Shown here piece after piece: positions 15,979 through 22,985 of a stretch of DNA of 36,306 nt (position 1 is its first letter; each line of letters starts with the position of its first letter). Below the pieces are notes generated by a model. That model was not told where the DNA came from and made no database searches. It worked only from the letters and a program-made list of their open reading frames with translations. The position numbers were made by a program, and so were the translations under genes. Origin of the DNA: Candidatus Methanophaga sp. AG-394-G06 (GTDB lineage Archaea; Halobacteriota; Syntropharchaeia; Alkanophagales; Methanospirareceae); assembly GCA_009903405.1 (NCBI GenBank), contig PRCZ01000011.1, forward strand, positions 1 to 36,306. The letters run 5' to 3'.

Positions 15979-17055
15979 TCACAAAATCTCATACCTCGTA
16001 TTCCTTTGTGCCACAGGCCGGCCAACCGATTCTACCGCATTTATTATCTCCTCAACCCTCGCCGGTTTATGCTCCTTCCCCGCTGCGGTTACAACATTCT
16101 CCTCCAGTATCGTCCCCCCGAAGTCGTTCGCGCCAAAAAACAGTGCTAGCTTGCCCACATCAAAATCCTGCGTGAGCCATGACGCCTGCACATTCCTTAT
16201 AGAATGCAAAACAATACGTGAAATCGCTAACACCTGCAAATATCGCGTTACCGATACGGGCACCTTTATATCTTCATACAGTTCAGTATTCTTCGGCTGA
16301 AACGTCCATGGTATAAAAGCAGTAAACCCTTTCGTTTTATTCTGCAAATCGCGTATCCGGAAAAGATGCTCCACGAGCTCTTCGTTTGTTTCAATATGCC
16401 CAAACATCATAGTTGCCGTTGTCTTCATACCTATGCTGTGTGCAATCTCCATCACTTCAATCCAGCCATCCGCACCGACCTTATTCGGGCTGATGACCTT
16501 CCGAACCCTATCAGATAAGATCTCAGCACCTCCGCCCGGCAATGAATCAAGTCCCGCCTCTCGTAACCGTTCAAGTGTTTCTCTTATGCCTATACCTTCG
16601 TTTCGCGCAATGAAATATATCTCCGGAGGCGAGAGGCTGTGCAGTTGTACCTCCGGGTATTCTCGCTTTATTGTCGAAATCAAGTCTTCATACCAGTCAA
16701 TGCTGATCTCAGGGTTATGTCCTCCTTGGATGAGTATTTGCGTCCCACCAACATCAACTGTTTCTTCAACTTTCCTTAGAATCTCTTCCTTACTCAGGAC
16801 ATAGCTTTCTTCGCTATTTTTCGCATAAAAGGCGCAGAATTTGCAGCTTGATACGCATCGGTTTGTATAGCTTATGTTTCTATCAATAACGAATGTCACA
16901 AGCTCGCCACATCTCCTTCTCCTTACTTCATCTGCGATTCTGCCAATAACAGGCAAAGGCATGCCGAACAGGTGCGCTGCCTCTTCAAAACTCAAATCTA
17001 CTCCTTCCAGATTCTTTCCCACATAGTCCTTCCATTCAGAGTAATCTGTATTCAT
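15979..17055 (-). CDS. mqnC: Cyclic dehypoxanthinyl futalosine synthase (radical SAM)
   Basis: MqnC is a radical SAM enzyme that closes the ring of dehypoxanthine futalosine. The ATG at 17055 is chosen because GAGGAG lies 8 bases upstream; an in-frame alternative at 17079 would add eight residues. Motifs: the cluster cysteines CVSSCKFC (C67, C71, C74), GGTQILIQGGHNPE, HSLSPPEI, LPGGGAEIL, MFGHIET, and FFGANDFGGTILEENVV near the C-terminus. The QGGxNP and GANDFGG motifs distinguish it from MqnE. The start lies inside the end of mqnA, an overlap of 20 bases, so the genes are co-translated. Confidence 0.92.
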   Translation of the reverse strand: MNTDYSEWKDYVGKNLEGVDLSFEEAAHLFGMPLPVIGRIADEVRRRRCGELVTFVIDRNISYTNRCVSSCKFCAFYAKNSEESYVLSKEEILRKVEETVDVGGTQILIQGGHNPEISIDWYEDLISTIKREYPEVQLHSLSPPEIYFIARNEGIGIRETLERLREAGLDSLPGGGAEILSDRVRKVISPNKVGADGWIEVMEIAHSIGMKTTATMMFGHIETNEELVEHLFRIRDLQNKTKGFTAFIPWTFQPKNTELYEDIKVPVSVTRYLQVLAISRIVLHSIRNVQASWLTQDFDVGKLALFFGANDFGGTILEENVVTAAGKEHKPARVEEIINAVESVGRPVAQRNTRYEIL

Positions 17056-17788
17056 GACACTTCTCCTCAAACAGTTCAAGCCCTCTCTTTTCTCTCGCGC
17101 CCATCTGGAACGTAAGCGATCTGAAATACCGTGTGAGAAATTCTACTGGCATTCCAAACTTCTTCTCTGCTGCCGATACAATCAGATCAACATTCTTCTT
17201 ACCCCACACGACCGATTCCATCACTTTCCTGTTTATTTCACTCATATCCTCCTCTTTACGCGAAACGGAAATCCCAAACACCATTGGATAGCCAGTTAAT
17301 TCATGCCATTCCTCGCCCAAATCCATAACCACTTCATGTGTCATCCTCGCCTTGATAGCGTCATCACCAATAACAAGTGCATGATTGCAACGCTTAAGTA
17401 ATTCGCTTGCTTTACCCTCATTCAGCGGTACAATCCTGTTTTTCAGCCCCTTCTCGTGCAAAATGATTTTAAGTAGGTTGAGCGATGTCACTGTTTGATT
17501 TGTTACTGCAATAGGCTCATTATCGCCATCAAGCATTTTCCCATTCGAAACGAGAATGACACTCAAAACGCTATTCTTCGAGGCGACACAGAACTCGTAG
17601 CTCTTCAATTTAGCCCTATTCTTTATATAATAGAACGAAGGAACGGGTGCGAAATCTATTCCCCCTTTTTCAAACATCTCGGCAAGCTGCTTTGGCAATG
17701 CTTCTATTACCTGCATCCCATTCTGCTCAAGCTGGTAATAGGGTAAGTAGTTATTCACGAACCCGAATTTGCCTATTTTTACGCTCAT
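17036..17788 (-). CDS. mqnA: Chorismate dehydratase
   Basis: MqnA removes water from chorismate to give 3-[(1-carboxyvinyl)oxy]benzoate, the first committed step of the futalosine menaquinone pathway. The 250-residue product has the family's bilobed fold: VKIGKFGFVNNYLPYY at the start, IDFAPVPSFYYIKN, the TNQTVTSLNLLKIIL segment, ALVIGDDAIKA and MVFGISVSRKEE. There is no signal peptide, so it acts in the cytoplasm. Its ATG overlaps the mqnE stop (ATGA) and its own 3' end overlaps mqnC. It is flanked by both radical SAM enzymes of the same pathway, which makes the assignment firm even though sequence alone is less distinctive. Confidence 0.87.
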   Translation of the reverse strand: MSVKIGKFGFVNNYLPYYQLEQNGMQVIEALPKQLAEMFEKGGIDFAPVPSFYYIKNRAKLKSYEFCVASKNSVLSVILVSNGKMLDGDNEPIAVTNQTVTSLNLLKIILHEKGLKNRIVPLNEGKASELLKRCNHALVIGDDAIKARMTHEVVMDLGEEWHELTGYPMVFGISVSRKEEDMSEINRKVMESVVWGKKNVDLIVSAAEKKFGMPVEFLTRYFRSLTFQMGAREKRGLELFEEKCHEYRLL

Positions 17789-18831
17789 TGATACACCCTC
17801 AAGATATTGTAAAATGTGTCTCTTTCCGCGGGTACTTTATGCACGCCCTTCACAAATCCTATAATCTTATCCCTATGAAGCATAAGTGGCGTTTTAGCAC
17901 CAGCCGCATGTGTAACCCGCTCCTCCATAAGCGTTCCATCCAAATCGTTCGCACCATAATTTAAAGCGACTTGCGCAAGCTTCTCGCCAAGTGCAACCCA
18001 GTAAGCCCTTATACTCCTAAAATTACGTAGCACTATTCTTGAAACCGCGATCGTTTTGAGAATATCAATAGGGTTTGTTTTCTCTTTGACTAATCCGGCC
18101 GCTGCGAGTTCGGTGTTTTCCGGATAGAAAAGAAGTGGTATGAAGGAAACGAACCCACCTGTTTTCTCCTGCAACTGCCATAGTTTGTAGAGATGAATAG
18201 CCCGGTGTTTCGGCGTTTCTATATGCCCAAAGAGCATTGTGGCATTGCTTTTTATTCCTTTGCTATGGGCTATCGCCATTATCCGAAGCCATTCGTCCGC
18301 TTTGAGCTTCTTCGGACAGATAACTGCTCGTATCACATCATCGAGAATCTCCGCGCCACCGCCTGGCATTGCTTGCAGTCCGGCGTCCTGCAACCTTGAG
18401 AGCACTTCCTCTATACTCATTCCCCCGACCTGCGAAAGGAAGTGTATTTCTGTTGCGGTCAATGCTTTGATGATAACGTGTGGAAACTTACTCTTTATCA
18501 GCCCGAAAATTACCTCAAAGTATTCTATGCCCATTTCCGGATTGAGTGCACCGACAATATGAAGCTCAGTAGCCCCCATTTTTACCGCTTCTGCAACTTT
18601 CTCAAGCACCTCCTCAACGCGCATAAAATACGCATCAATATCTCCAACATCGCGGTAGAAAGCGCAGAGCGGACATCGTGAAACGCATATATTCGTATAG
18701 TTTATATGTCTGTTAACAACGAACGTTACAGTGTTTCCATTCCGCCGATTGATAGAATCTGCAACTTCTCCAAGCTCATGGAGGTCCAGTTCAAAAAGTT
18801 CTTCAATATGTTTCGGTGTCCATTCCACCAT
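17785..18831 (-). CDS. mqnE: Aminofutalosine synthase (radical SAM)
   Basis: MqnE joins the MqnA product to SAM, forming aminodeoxyfutalosine. The 348-residue protein has the cluster cysteines CVSRCPLC (C49, C53, C56) after NRHINYTNI, then ELHIVGALNPEMG, IKALTATEIHFL, MPGGGAEIL, MFGHIET and NYGANDLDGTLMEERVTHAAGA. The HIVGxxNP and GANDLDGT motifs separate it from MqnC and the related CofG/CofH. It is the first gene of the operon; its ATG at 18831 is followed on the minus strand by mqnA with an ATGA overlap. The 85-base spacer to the divergent small ORF holds AT-rich boxes on both strands, a likely divergent promoter. A futalosine/aminofutalosine hydrolase or deaminase is not in the window. 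Confidence 0.92.
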   Translation of the reverse strand: MVEWTPKHIEELFELDLHELGEVADSINRRNGNTVTFVVNRHINYTNICVSRCPLCAFYRDVGDIDAYFMRVEEVLEKVAEAVKMGATELHIVGALNPEMGIEYFEVIFGLIKSKFPHVIIKALTATEIHFLSQVGGMSIEEVLSRLQDAGLQAMPGGGAEILDDVIRAVICPKKLKADEWLRIMAIAHSKGIKSNATMLFGHIETPKHRAIHLYKLWQLQEKTGGFVSFIPLLFYPENTELAAAGLVKEKTNPIDILKTIAVSRIVLRNFRSIRAYWVALGEKLAQVALNYGANDLDGTLMEERVTHAAGAKTPLMLHRDKIIGFVKGVHKVPAERDTFYNILRVYQ

Positions 18832-18916
18832 TTCTGTGTTGCACTAATATTTGATAATATAGTTATAGTCTATCACCCGATCATATAAACATATTCTTTT
18901 ATGTACATATTCACCG

Positions 18917-19015
18917 ATGAATATAACATATCGCGTGGCAATTGCAAGTGTTATAGTTGCACTGGGTATTTTTATCCATCTGGGTATGCATAAGAAGGAA
19001 GAAGAGGACGGGTAA
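18917..19015 (+). CDS. 32-residue single-membrane-helix peptide divergent from mqnE
   Basis: The ATG at 18917 opens a 32-codon frame to a TAA at 19013-19015. The peptide has one hydrophobic helix (YRVAIASVIVALGIFIHLG) and a short charged tail (MHKKEEEDG), the pattern of a tiny membrane protein. A TATA-like box (ATATAAA, near 18882-18888) sits about 30 bases before the ATG, so the transcript would be almost leaderless. It could be an anchoring subunit or a chance frame; its membrane-protein pattern is better than chance would give. The following 50 bases hold nothing recognisable before the repeat element. Confidence 0.45.
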   Translation: MNITYRVAIASVIVALGIFIHLGMHKKEEEDG

Positions 19016-19067
19016 GGGAACTCACAGTAAATAGTTAAGCCAAAAAGTTTTGATAATTATCATACAT

Positions 19068-19202
19068 AGACACAGATTTCACAGATTTACACAGACGCAA
19101 CAGTCAGGATTTTTAAGTTTTTATGGGTTCATAGAATCAAAATTAAAAAATCGATTATTACAGTACTTTAAATCTGTGTTAATCAGCGTTAATCGGTGTC
19201 TT
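19068..19202. repeat. Dispersed inverted-repeat element, copy C
   Basis: The left arm (GACACAGATTTCACAGATTT, 19069-19097) and the complementary right arm (AAATCTGTGTTAATCAGCG, then TTAATCGGTGTC, 19170-19200) flank about 70 bases of AT-rich DNA. From 19016 to 19412 no convincing gene was seen; a frame ending in a CPRCG zinc-knuckle-like stretch is treated under rejected items. Confidence 0.7.
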
Positions 19203-19412
19203 AAAAATCCTTGGAAAATGATACGATTCAGTTCTGGCAAAATATTATTTGTGAGTTCCCTAAAGCGAAAAATTGTAATCACAAATAAAAAGGAGAAGAA
19301 AAAAAAGGATGGTTGTTTTGCTGACCTTTTTATGGCTACCCTACTGATTAATTTTCTCGTAGCCATGCCCAAGCGGTATTCATGTCCGCGGTGTGGAAAT
19401 GTTTGGCTTCAC

Positions 19413-19952
19413 TCAGGACCTAATAGTACAAATAATCTCTGCTGTCTCTTCTTGCGTGAAGTTATGAGGTACGATATAGAAGATCCAGTCGCAGTCTACC
19501 CAGAAGTAGTGAGACAAATTGTCTGAAGAGGTTTGGTACACCTGCTTTTCGGCAATTGTTTGCGCTTTCAGATCAGAAGCCCAACTGCCACCCCAGTTTT
19601 GCATACCTATCGCCATCTTCTCGTTTTCGATCCTCGCAGTCGTTTCGTTTTGATATAGAGTTGTCCACAGCGTTAGCATTCCGCCTTCTTTCATGTAGTG
19701 TACAATTGCCACATCCTTGACCTGTTCAACATTGCCGACATGCGATTGCTTCACACGCTGTAACGCATCCGGACCGGAGGCTACAACCATCTTGTCCATG
19801 CCAAGCAGCACATCAGGAGCGATCTCAGCCGCTGCACTCACTTCTACTACGGGCTGCTTAGGGGCTGGGAACATAGTGAGAGCGAGATAACTAGAAGCCG
19901 TCACCAGCAGGATAGCAAATACGATCAGCAGAATTTTTTGGGCTCTTTCCAT
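19413..19952 (-). CDS. Membrane-anchored exported protein of unknown function
   Basis: The product has 179 residues: a charged start (MERAQK), one hydrophobic anchor or signal segment (ILLIVFAILLVTASSYLALTMF) and a mostly soluble domain of about 145 residues outside the membrane. The domain has a central WTTLYQNET strand pair, an IENEKMAIGMQNWGGSW helix-turn and a WVDCDWIFYI strand before a short acidic helix that ends in CTIRS. The overall pattern resembles small stress-type lipoprotein-like domains, but no family was recognised. Its start lies 15 bases after the stop of the uspA gene on the same strand, so the two probably form a uspA-first operon. Confidence 0.65.
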   Translation of the reverse strand: MERAQKILLIVFAILLVTASSYLALTMFPAPKQPVVEVSAAAEIAPDVLLGMDKMVVASGPDALQRVKQSHVGNVEQVKDVAIVHYMKEGGMLTLWTTLYQNETTARIENEKMAIGMQNWGGSWASDLKAQTIAEKQVYQTSSDNLSHYFWVDCDWIFYIVPHNFTQEETAEIICTIRS

Positions 19953-19966
19953 TTTGCATTCTCAGC

Positions 19967-20452
19967 TCAAGGGGACTCAGATTTTTGTGCTGGTTCATCC
20001 CGTTTTACAACCAGAACGGGTCCGTTGGAATTTCGAATTACCTTTTCAGAAACCGAGCCCAGCAGCAACTCCTTGACATTGCTCTTGCCATGCGAGCCGA
20101 GCACAATAAGCGAAACGTTTTCTTCTTCTGCGGTTTTTAGTATTTCCTTGCGCGGAACACCTTCGGGCATTTTTACGGTCACTTTCAGCCCCACCGTTTC
20201 TATCTCCGTCTTAAGTTCATCCAATTGCTTCTTGACATTTGCTATCATCATCTCCTGGACTTCATAGTCATATGTCACTGGCGTCTCTCCGAACCCCGCA
20301 ACGCCTGTTGTCATTGTTGCTAGATCTCGCATGTCTATTACATACACGACCACGACCTCTTCTGCACCCGCATCCTTCAACTTCTTCACATATTCCAACG
20401 CCTTAACGGCACAATCAGAGAAATCCGTTGGATACAATATCTTTTTAAACAT
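19967..20452 (-). CDS. Universal stress protein (UspA family)
   Basis: The 161-residue protein begins at the ATG at 20452, with GGGTGGG just upstream; a GTG at 20461 is inside that site. Landmarks: KILYPTDFSD at the start, a hydrophobic strand VVVVYVIDM, GVPRKEILKTAEEENV and the nucleotide-binding GSHGKSNVKELLLGSVSEKVIRN...GPVLVVK block near the C-terminus. The G-2X-G-9X-G-S pattern suggests ATP binding. Such proteins act as cytoplasmic dimers in stress responses; the specific partner is unknown. The next gene, for an anchored exported protein, follows after 14 bases and is probably co-transcribed. Confidence 0.9.
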   Translation of the reverse strand: MFKKILYPTDFSDCAVKALEYVKKLKDAGAEEVVVVYVIDMRDLATMTTGVAGFGETPVTYDYEVQEMMIANVKKQLDELKTEIETVGLKVTVKMPEGVPRKEILKTAEEENVSLIVLGSHGKSNVKELLLGSVSEKVIRNSNGPVLVVKRDEPAQKSESP

Positions 20453-20687
20453 TTTTCCCACCCGCCCAAATCGGCAGTCCCCATTATGGAAACGCGCTTG
20501 TCATCTTCGATCCTATGTATATATGTATACATATCATTACAGTATTAAAGATATATAAAATTGTTTATGATTTAGCTTGACTATGTCCCTAAAATGTCCC
20601 TTTTGTTTGTGTCCCTTATAAAATAAATATCGTTATCACACGAGCAGTTTCGGCGTATAGTATGTATAATACGTCCCTTTCTTTTCT

Positions 20688-20820
20688 CTATGCCTCTTTT
20701 AATTCCGCTGCGTCCAAAAATCCTCTTGCACGTTCAATTTCAAGAAGAGCTTTGGTTATGCTATTGGCGATTGTAAATTTTGGTTCAAAGATTTTACTGC
20801 TTCTCTTTTGCTAGTGGCAT
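20688..20820 (-). pseudogene. Fic-family protein N-terminal remnant
   Basis: On the minus strand the segment 20786-20688 reads [25 protein letters not shown], which resembles the N-terminal helix of Fic-family adenylyltransferases that precede the inhibitory helix. Upstream, a start-like ATG at 20820 is separated by stops, and nothing of the catalytic HPF motif follows. It is a fossil fragment. The rest of 20462-20913 contains no gene; GTCCCT occurs four times between about 20586 and 20680, on AT-rich DNA, with no known role. Confidence 0.5.
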
Positions 20821-20913
20821 TTTTACCTTCGGCTCTTGCGTGTATATTAAAACTTTTCTGACTCTGCCGGGCGCGGTATCTCGTACCACAAAATAAACAG
20901 CACAGGAGAGATT

Positions 20914-21306
20914 TTAACCTGAGGATTTTTGCACTAGGTATCCAATATCTCGGTAAATGCTCAAATCGTGTTTTATTTTATCGACATATTTCCTCTTTTT
21001 AGAATCAAGATATGTTAGCTCAGCCGAAATCTTTTCTGGCTCTTCCCGCCTAAAATAGGAAGAAGAAACATCGAGAAATGTAATAATTTCCTTTTGCGGT
21101 GGCATGAATTCTATATTCTTAAAGAGCACCATGGAAGAGATTTCCTTAGTACCTTCTACACCAAAGAACCTCTTATTAAACCGTATAGATATTTTATATG
21201 CAGACAGGGCGCCAATATTCTTGACACTGATGTAAAGAAGACCTTCTTTGAATATAAAATCGATTATCACTTCTGGTCTACCAAAGTGTCTGCTTAAACG
21301 GTTCAT
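20914..21306 (-). CDS. Unknown protein with beta-sandwich-like pattern, beside the tube gene
   Basis: The 130-residue product has no signal peptide or membrane helix. Residues 12-60 (VIIDFIFKEGLLYISVKNIGALSAYKI and on) look like alternating strands of an Ig-like domain of the kind that contains NIGxxxAY turns; a second strand-rich part ends in a basic KKRKYVDKIKHDL stretch. No family was recognised. The start at 21306 lies 38 bases after the stop of the injection-tube gene on the same strand, with AGGG-type purines upstream, so both are probably transcribed together. This makes a role linked to the tube-like protein possible but unproven. Confidence 0.6.
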   Translation of the reverse strand: MNRLSRHFGRPEVIIDFIFKEGLLYISVKNIGALSAYKISIRFNKRFFGVEGTKEISSMVLFKNIEFMPPQKEIITFLDVSSSYFRREEPEKISAELTYLDSKKRKYVDKIKHDLSIYRDIGYLVQKSSG

Positions 21307-21344
21307 GCAATAGTCCCTACCTACTCTTGCCCTATTTTACCTTT

Positions 21345-21794
21345 TCAGGGATTTACTCTCTTCATACATTCATGTACTATTTCCAAGGTTTCAATAGCAA
21401 CATCGGTTCCCTTAGCGTTGAGATCAGGTGCGTCATATTTGCAGGGCCATGCATTCACGAATTCCCATCTTGCTGCTGGAGTTCCCTCCTCATCCATCAG
21501 GATGATGGCAATGTTTTTCCTTGCTTCTTGCATCTTCCCCTCTTCGACAGGTTTACGCCACTTCTCATAGAGTTCCATAGAATCGGTGATTCCCCATTTC
21601 AGGATTATGTTTCCATACTTAGTTAAACCGGGAAGTTTCCTTACGGTTGTTGGCTCACTTCCCTCTCGGTATTCAATGACATCACTGGTTGTGTCAGGAA
21701 TTGTAACTTCACTGAACCCTGCTTGGACGATTCCGTCTATCTCTAGCAAAAACCTAAAATTTTTATACGGGTCTTTTCTTTCTCCACCAGGCAT
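21345..21794 (-). CDS. Contractile-injection-system tube protein (phage T4 gp19-like family)
   Basis: Start at the ATG at 21794 with GGAGGAG upstream. The 149-residue protein matches the inner-tube family shared by phage tails and extracellular contractile injection systems (Pvc1/Afp1 and relatives): DPYKNFRFLLEIDG, QAGFSEVTIPDTTSDVIEYREG, the KLPGLTKYGNIILKWG motif, ELYEKWRKPVEEG and a late ETLEIVHECMKRV strand and helix. In complete systems such proteins stack as hexameric rings inside a contractile sheath. Here no sheath, baseplate, spike, ATPase or measuring gene is visible within the flanking 10 kb. It has its own promoter and is followed by an unknown gene, so either an orphan survived from a lost cluster or the protein has another job. 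Confidence 0.8.
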   Translation of the reverse strand: MPGGERKDPYKNFRFLLEIDGIVQAGFSEVTIPDTTSDVIEYREGSEPTTVRKLPGLTKYGNIILKWGITDSMELYEKWRKPVEEGKMQEARKNIAIILMDEEGTPAARWEFVNAWPCKYDAPDLNAKGTDVAIETLEIVHECMKRVNP

Positions 21795-21850
21795 TTTATT
21801 CTCCTCCTTCTCCAGTAACAAACCTCTTATTTAACATACAAAGCATGTAT

Positions 21851-21860
21851 CTATATAAAG
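21851..21860 (-). promoter_or_regulatory. TATA box for the tube-protein gene
   Basis: On the minus strand CTTTATATAG stands about 60 bases before the ATG at 21794, giving a leader of about 35 bases that includes the GGAGGAG site. Confidence 0.5.
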
Positions 21861-22054
21861 TTTGCTACAAAATTAAGAATTTCAGTTCCTTTTTTCCTTC
21901 ACATAAAATAAATAGATAATCTTTTCACCTTCGTTTGATTTTGATATTCCAAACACGTCTGCTCTCAGGCAGGTTTTTCCTCTCTTTAGGGATGGCTCAG
22001 TTCCAACGTATTGGGCAAGACAATTCTTTTGCGTGCTTGAACAAACTAAAATCA

Positions 22055-22157
22055 ATTATTGACACAGATTAACGCAGAAGAAATCAAATCCGTCTAAATC
22101 CGTGTAAATCTGCGTCCCAAATTAAATATGGGGAAGTTATACTTTATATAGATCAAG
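22055..22157. repeat. Dispersed inverted-repeat element, copy D
   Basis: The left arm ATTGACACAGATTAACGCAGA (22058-22078) faces CCGTCTAAATCCGTGTAAATC and CTGCGTCCC (22089-22118). The right flank AGTTATACTTTATATAGATCAAG resembles the flank of copy B. The spacer from 21795 to 22312 has no gene apart from this element and the tube promoter. Confidence 0.7.
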
Positions 22158-22257
22158 AAGCTTCATACCTCGGGATACATCTGAGGCTCCATATTTCATT
22201 TGACATTGTATGATATTCTTCACGTATTCTTAAAAGGCTTTGGATGCTATGCATGAA

Positions 22258-22272
22258 CTTATATTTATTAAG
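22258..22272 (+). promoter_or_regulatory. TATA box for the first antitoxin-toxin pair
   Basis: ACTTATATTTATTAAG about 45 bases before the antitoxin ATG fits an archaeal promoter. Confidence 0.4.
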
Positions 22273-22312
22273 CATACAATACATTACCATAATTGAAAAT
22301 GCAGAGGTAAAA

Positions 22313-22531
22313 ATGAGCGAGATGGTTCAACTAAAGGGAGAACGGAAATTTCAAGAGCGGTATATTATAGACGAGAAGGGAGAAAAGACAGCAGTAGTCC
22401 TGCCAGTTGGGGAGTATGAAGAACTCTTAGACGATCTCCACGATCTGGCAATAATCGCTGAACGTAGGGATGAGCCTATAATAGCTTTCGAGGAACTTAA
22501 GAAACGGTTGAACCAAGATGGGCTCCTATGA
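22313..22531 (+). CDS. Type II antitoxin (RelB/Phd-like), apparently intact
   Basis: The ATG at 22313 has GAGGT eight bases upstream. The 72-residue product is typical of archaeal RelE-partner antitoxins: an N-terminal beta region (RYIIDEKGEKTAVVLPVGEYEEL), a helix (LLDDLHDLAIIAERRDEP) and a C-terminal toxin-binding tail (ISFEEL-like IIAFEELKKRLNQDGLL). These proteins neutralise an mRNA-cutting toxin and repress their own promoter. Its stop overlaps the start of the toxin remnant by 14 bases, the usual antitoxin-first order. No frame damage is seen. Confidence 0.8.
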   Translation: MSEMVQLKGERKFQERYIIDEKGEKTAVVLPVGEYEELLDDLHDLAIIAERRDEPIIAFEELKKRLNQDGLL

Positions 22532-22673
22532 GATTCACTGGAAAAACTCAGCAGAACGAGATTATCGGATCAGAGTTGGAGATTACAGAGTGATCTACCA
22601 ACTGGATACTGAAACGAAAATTGTAATCATTTATCATGTCCGTCATCGTAGAGAAGCATATCGTAAGTTGTAA
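22518..22673 (+). pseudogene. RelE-family toxin with an in-frame internal deletion
   Basis: The frame from the ATG at 22518 has only 51 codons. It begins like RelE (MGSYEIHWKNSAER) and ends like RelE (YRIRVGDYRVIYQLD, then VRHRREAYRKL), but the usual middle of some 35 residues, which holds helices 1 and 2 and the linker before the GLYRIRVGDYR strand, is absent. A normal RelE is 85-90 residues. The reading frame is kept through the joint, so a short protein may still be made, but the fold needed for ribosome-dependent mRNA cleavage is unlikely to form. The antitoxin next to it is intact. Confidence 0.75.
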
Positions 22674-22716
22674 CTTTATTAAAACTAACATAATTATAAA
22701 GCGATGAACTAGGATA

Positions 22717-22821
22717 TAGCCGATTTAAAATGTCAATATTATCCTGTAACCATGTTGTAAAATCGTATGCTTCATGTTTCCATAGATCTCGGAGAGGAAC
22801 TCTTTCTATTCTACCAATCAT
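22717..22821 (-). pseudogene. N-terminal fragment of a DUF4268-type nuclease-like protein
   Basis: The ATG at 22821 opens a frame whose first 35 residues (IGRIERVPLRDLWKHEAYDF, then TWLQDNIDILNRL) resemble the start of proteins that carry a DUF4268/PD-(D/E)XK-type domain. Similarity ends there; the remaining 30 codons run antisense into the toxin remnant and look random. The full proteins are several hundred residues, so this is a leftover 5' end. The family assignment is from memory of the N-terminal pattern and is moderate. Confidence 0.45.
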
Positions 22822-22884
22822 TGTATCTCATGAGGAAGAGTTAAGACATAAGACTATAAATGCTTTTCTATCATATTTTTGCTA

Positions 22885-22983
22885 TTAACGAATTTTAAGC
22901 CATTCCTCTCTTGTTATTCCAGCTTGTTTCATGATTCGGGAGAGAAGATCAACGCCGATCTCTTTCCGATGTGGGTTTGGAAT
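22885..22983 (-). pseudogene. HicA toxin C-terminal remnant
   Basis: On the minus strand, immediately after the hicB stop, the frame reads IPNPHRKEIGVDLLSRIMKQ, then AGITREEWLKIR and a stop. That is the last third of HicA, including the conserved histidine (PNPH), but the first 45-50 residues with the dsRBD-like start are gone and no start codon precedes it. The deletion endpoint lies within three bases of the hicB stop. Confidence 0.7.
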
Positions 22984-22985
22984 GG

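Noticed and set aside
17054..17964. Several plus-strand frames across the mqn operon
   Set aside because: They are antisense to well-supported enzymes with full motif sets and have no family resemblance.
19050..19526. A plus-strand frame of 158 codons ending in a stretch with YSCPRCGNVW, zinc-knuckle-like
   Set aside because: Its first part lies in the inverted-repeat element and poly-lysine DNA, and its last third is antisense to the exported-protein gene at 19413-19952. The CPRCG motif is a single two-cysteine knuckle without a full second half, so chance is the better explanation.
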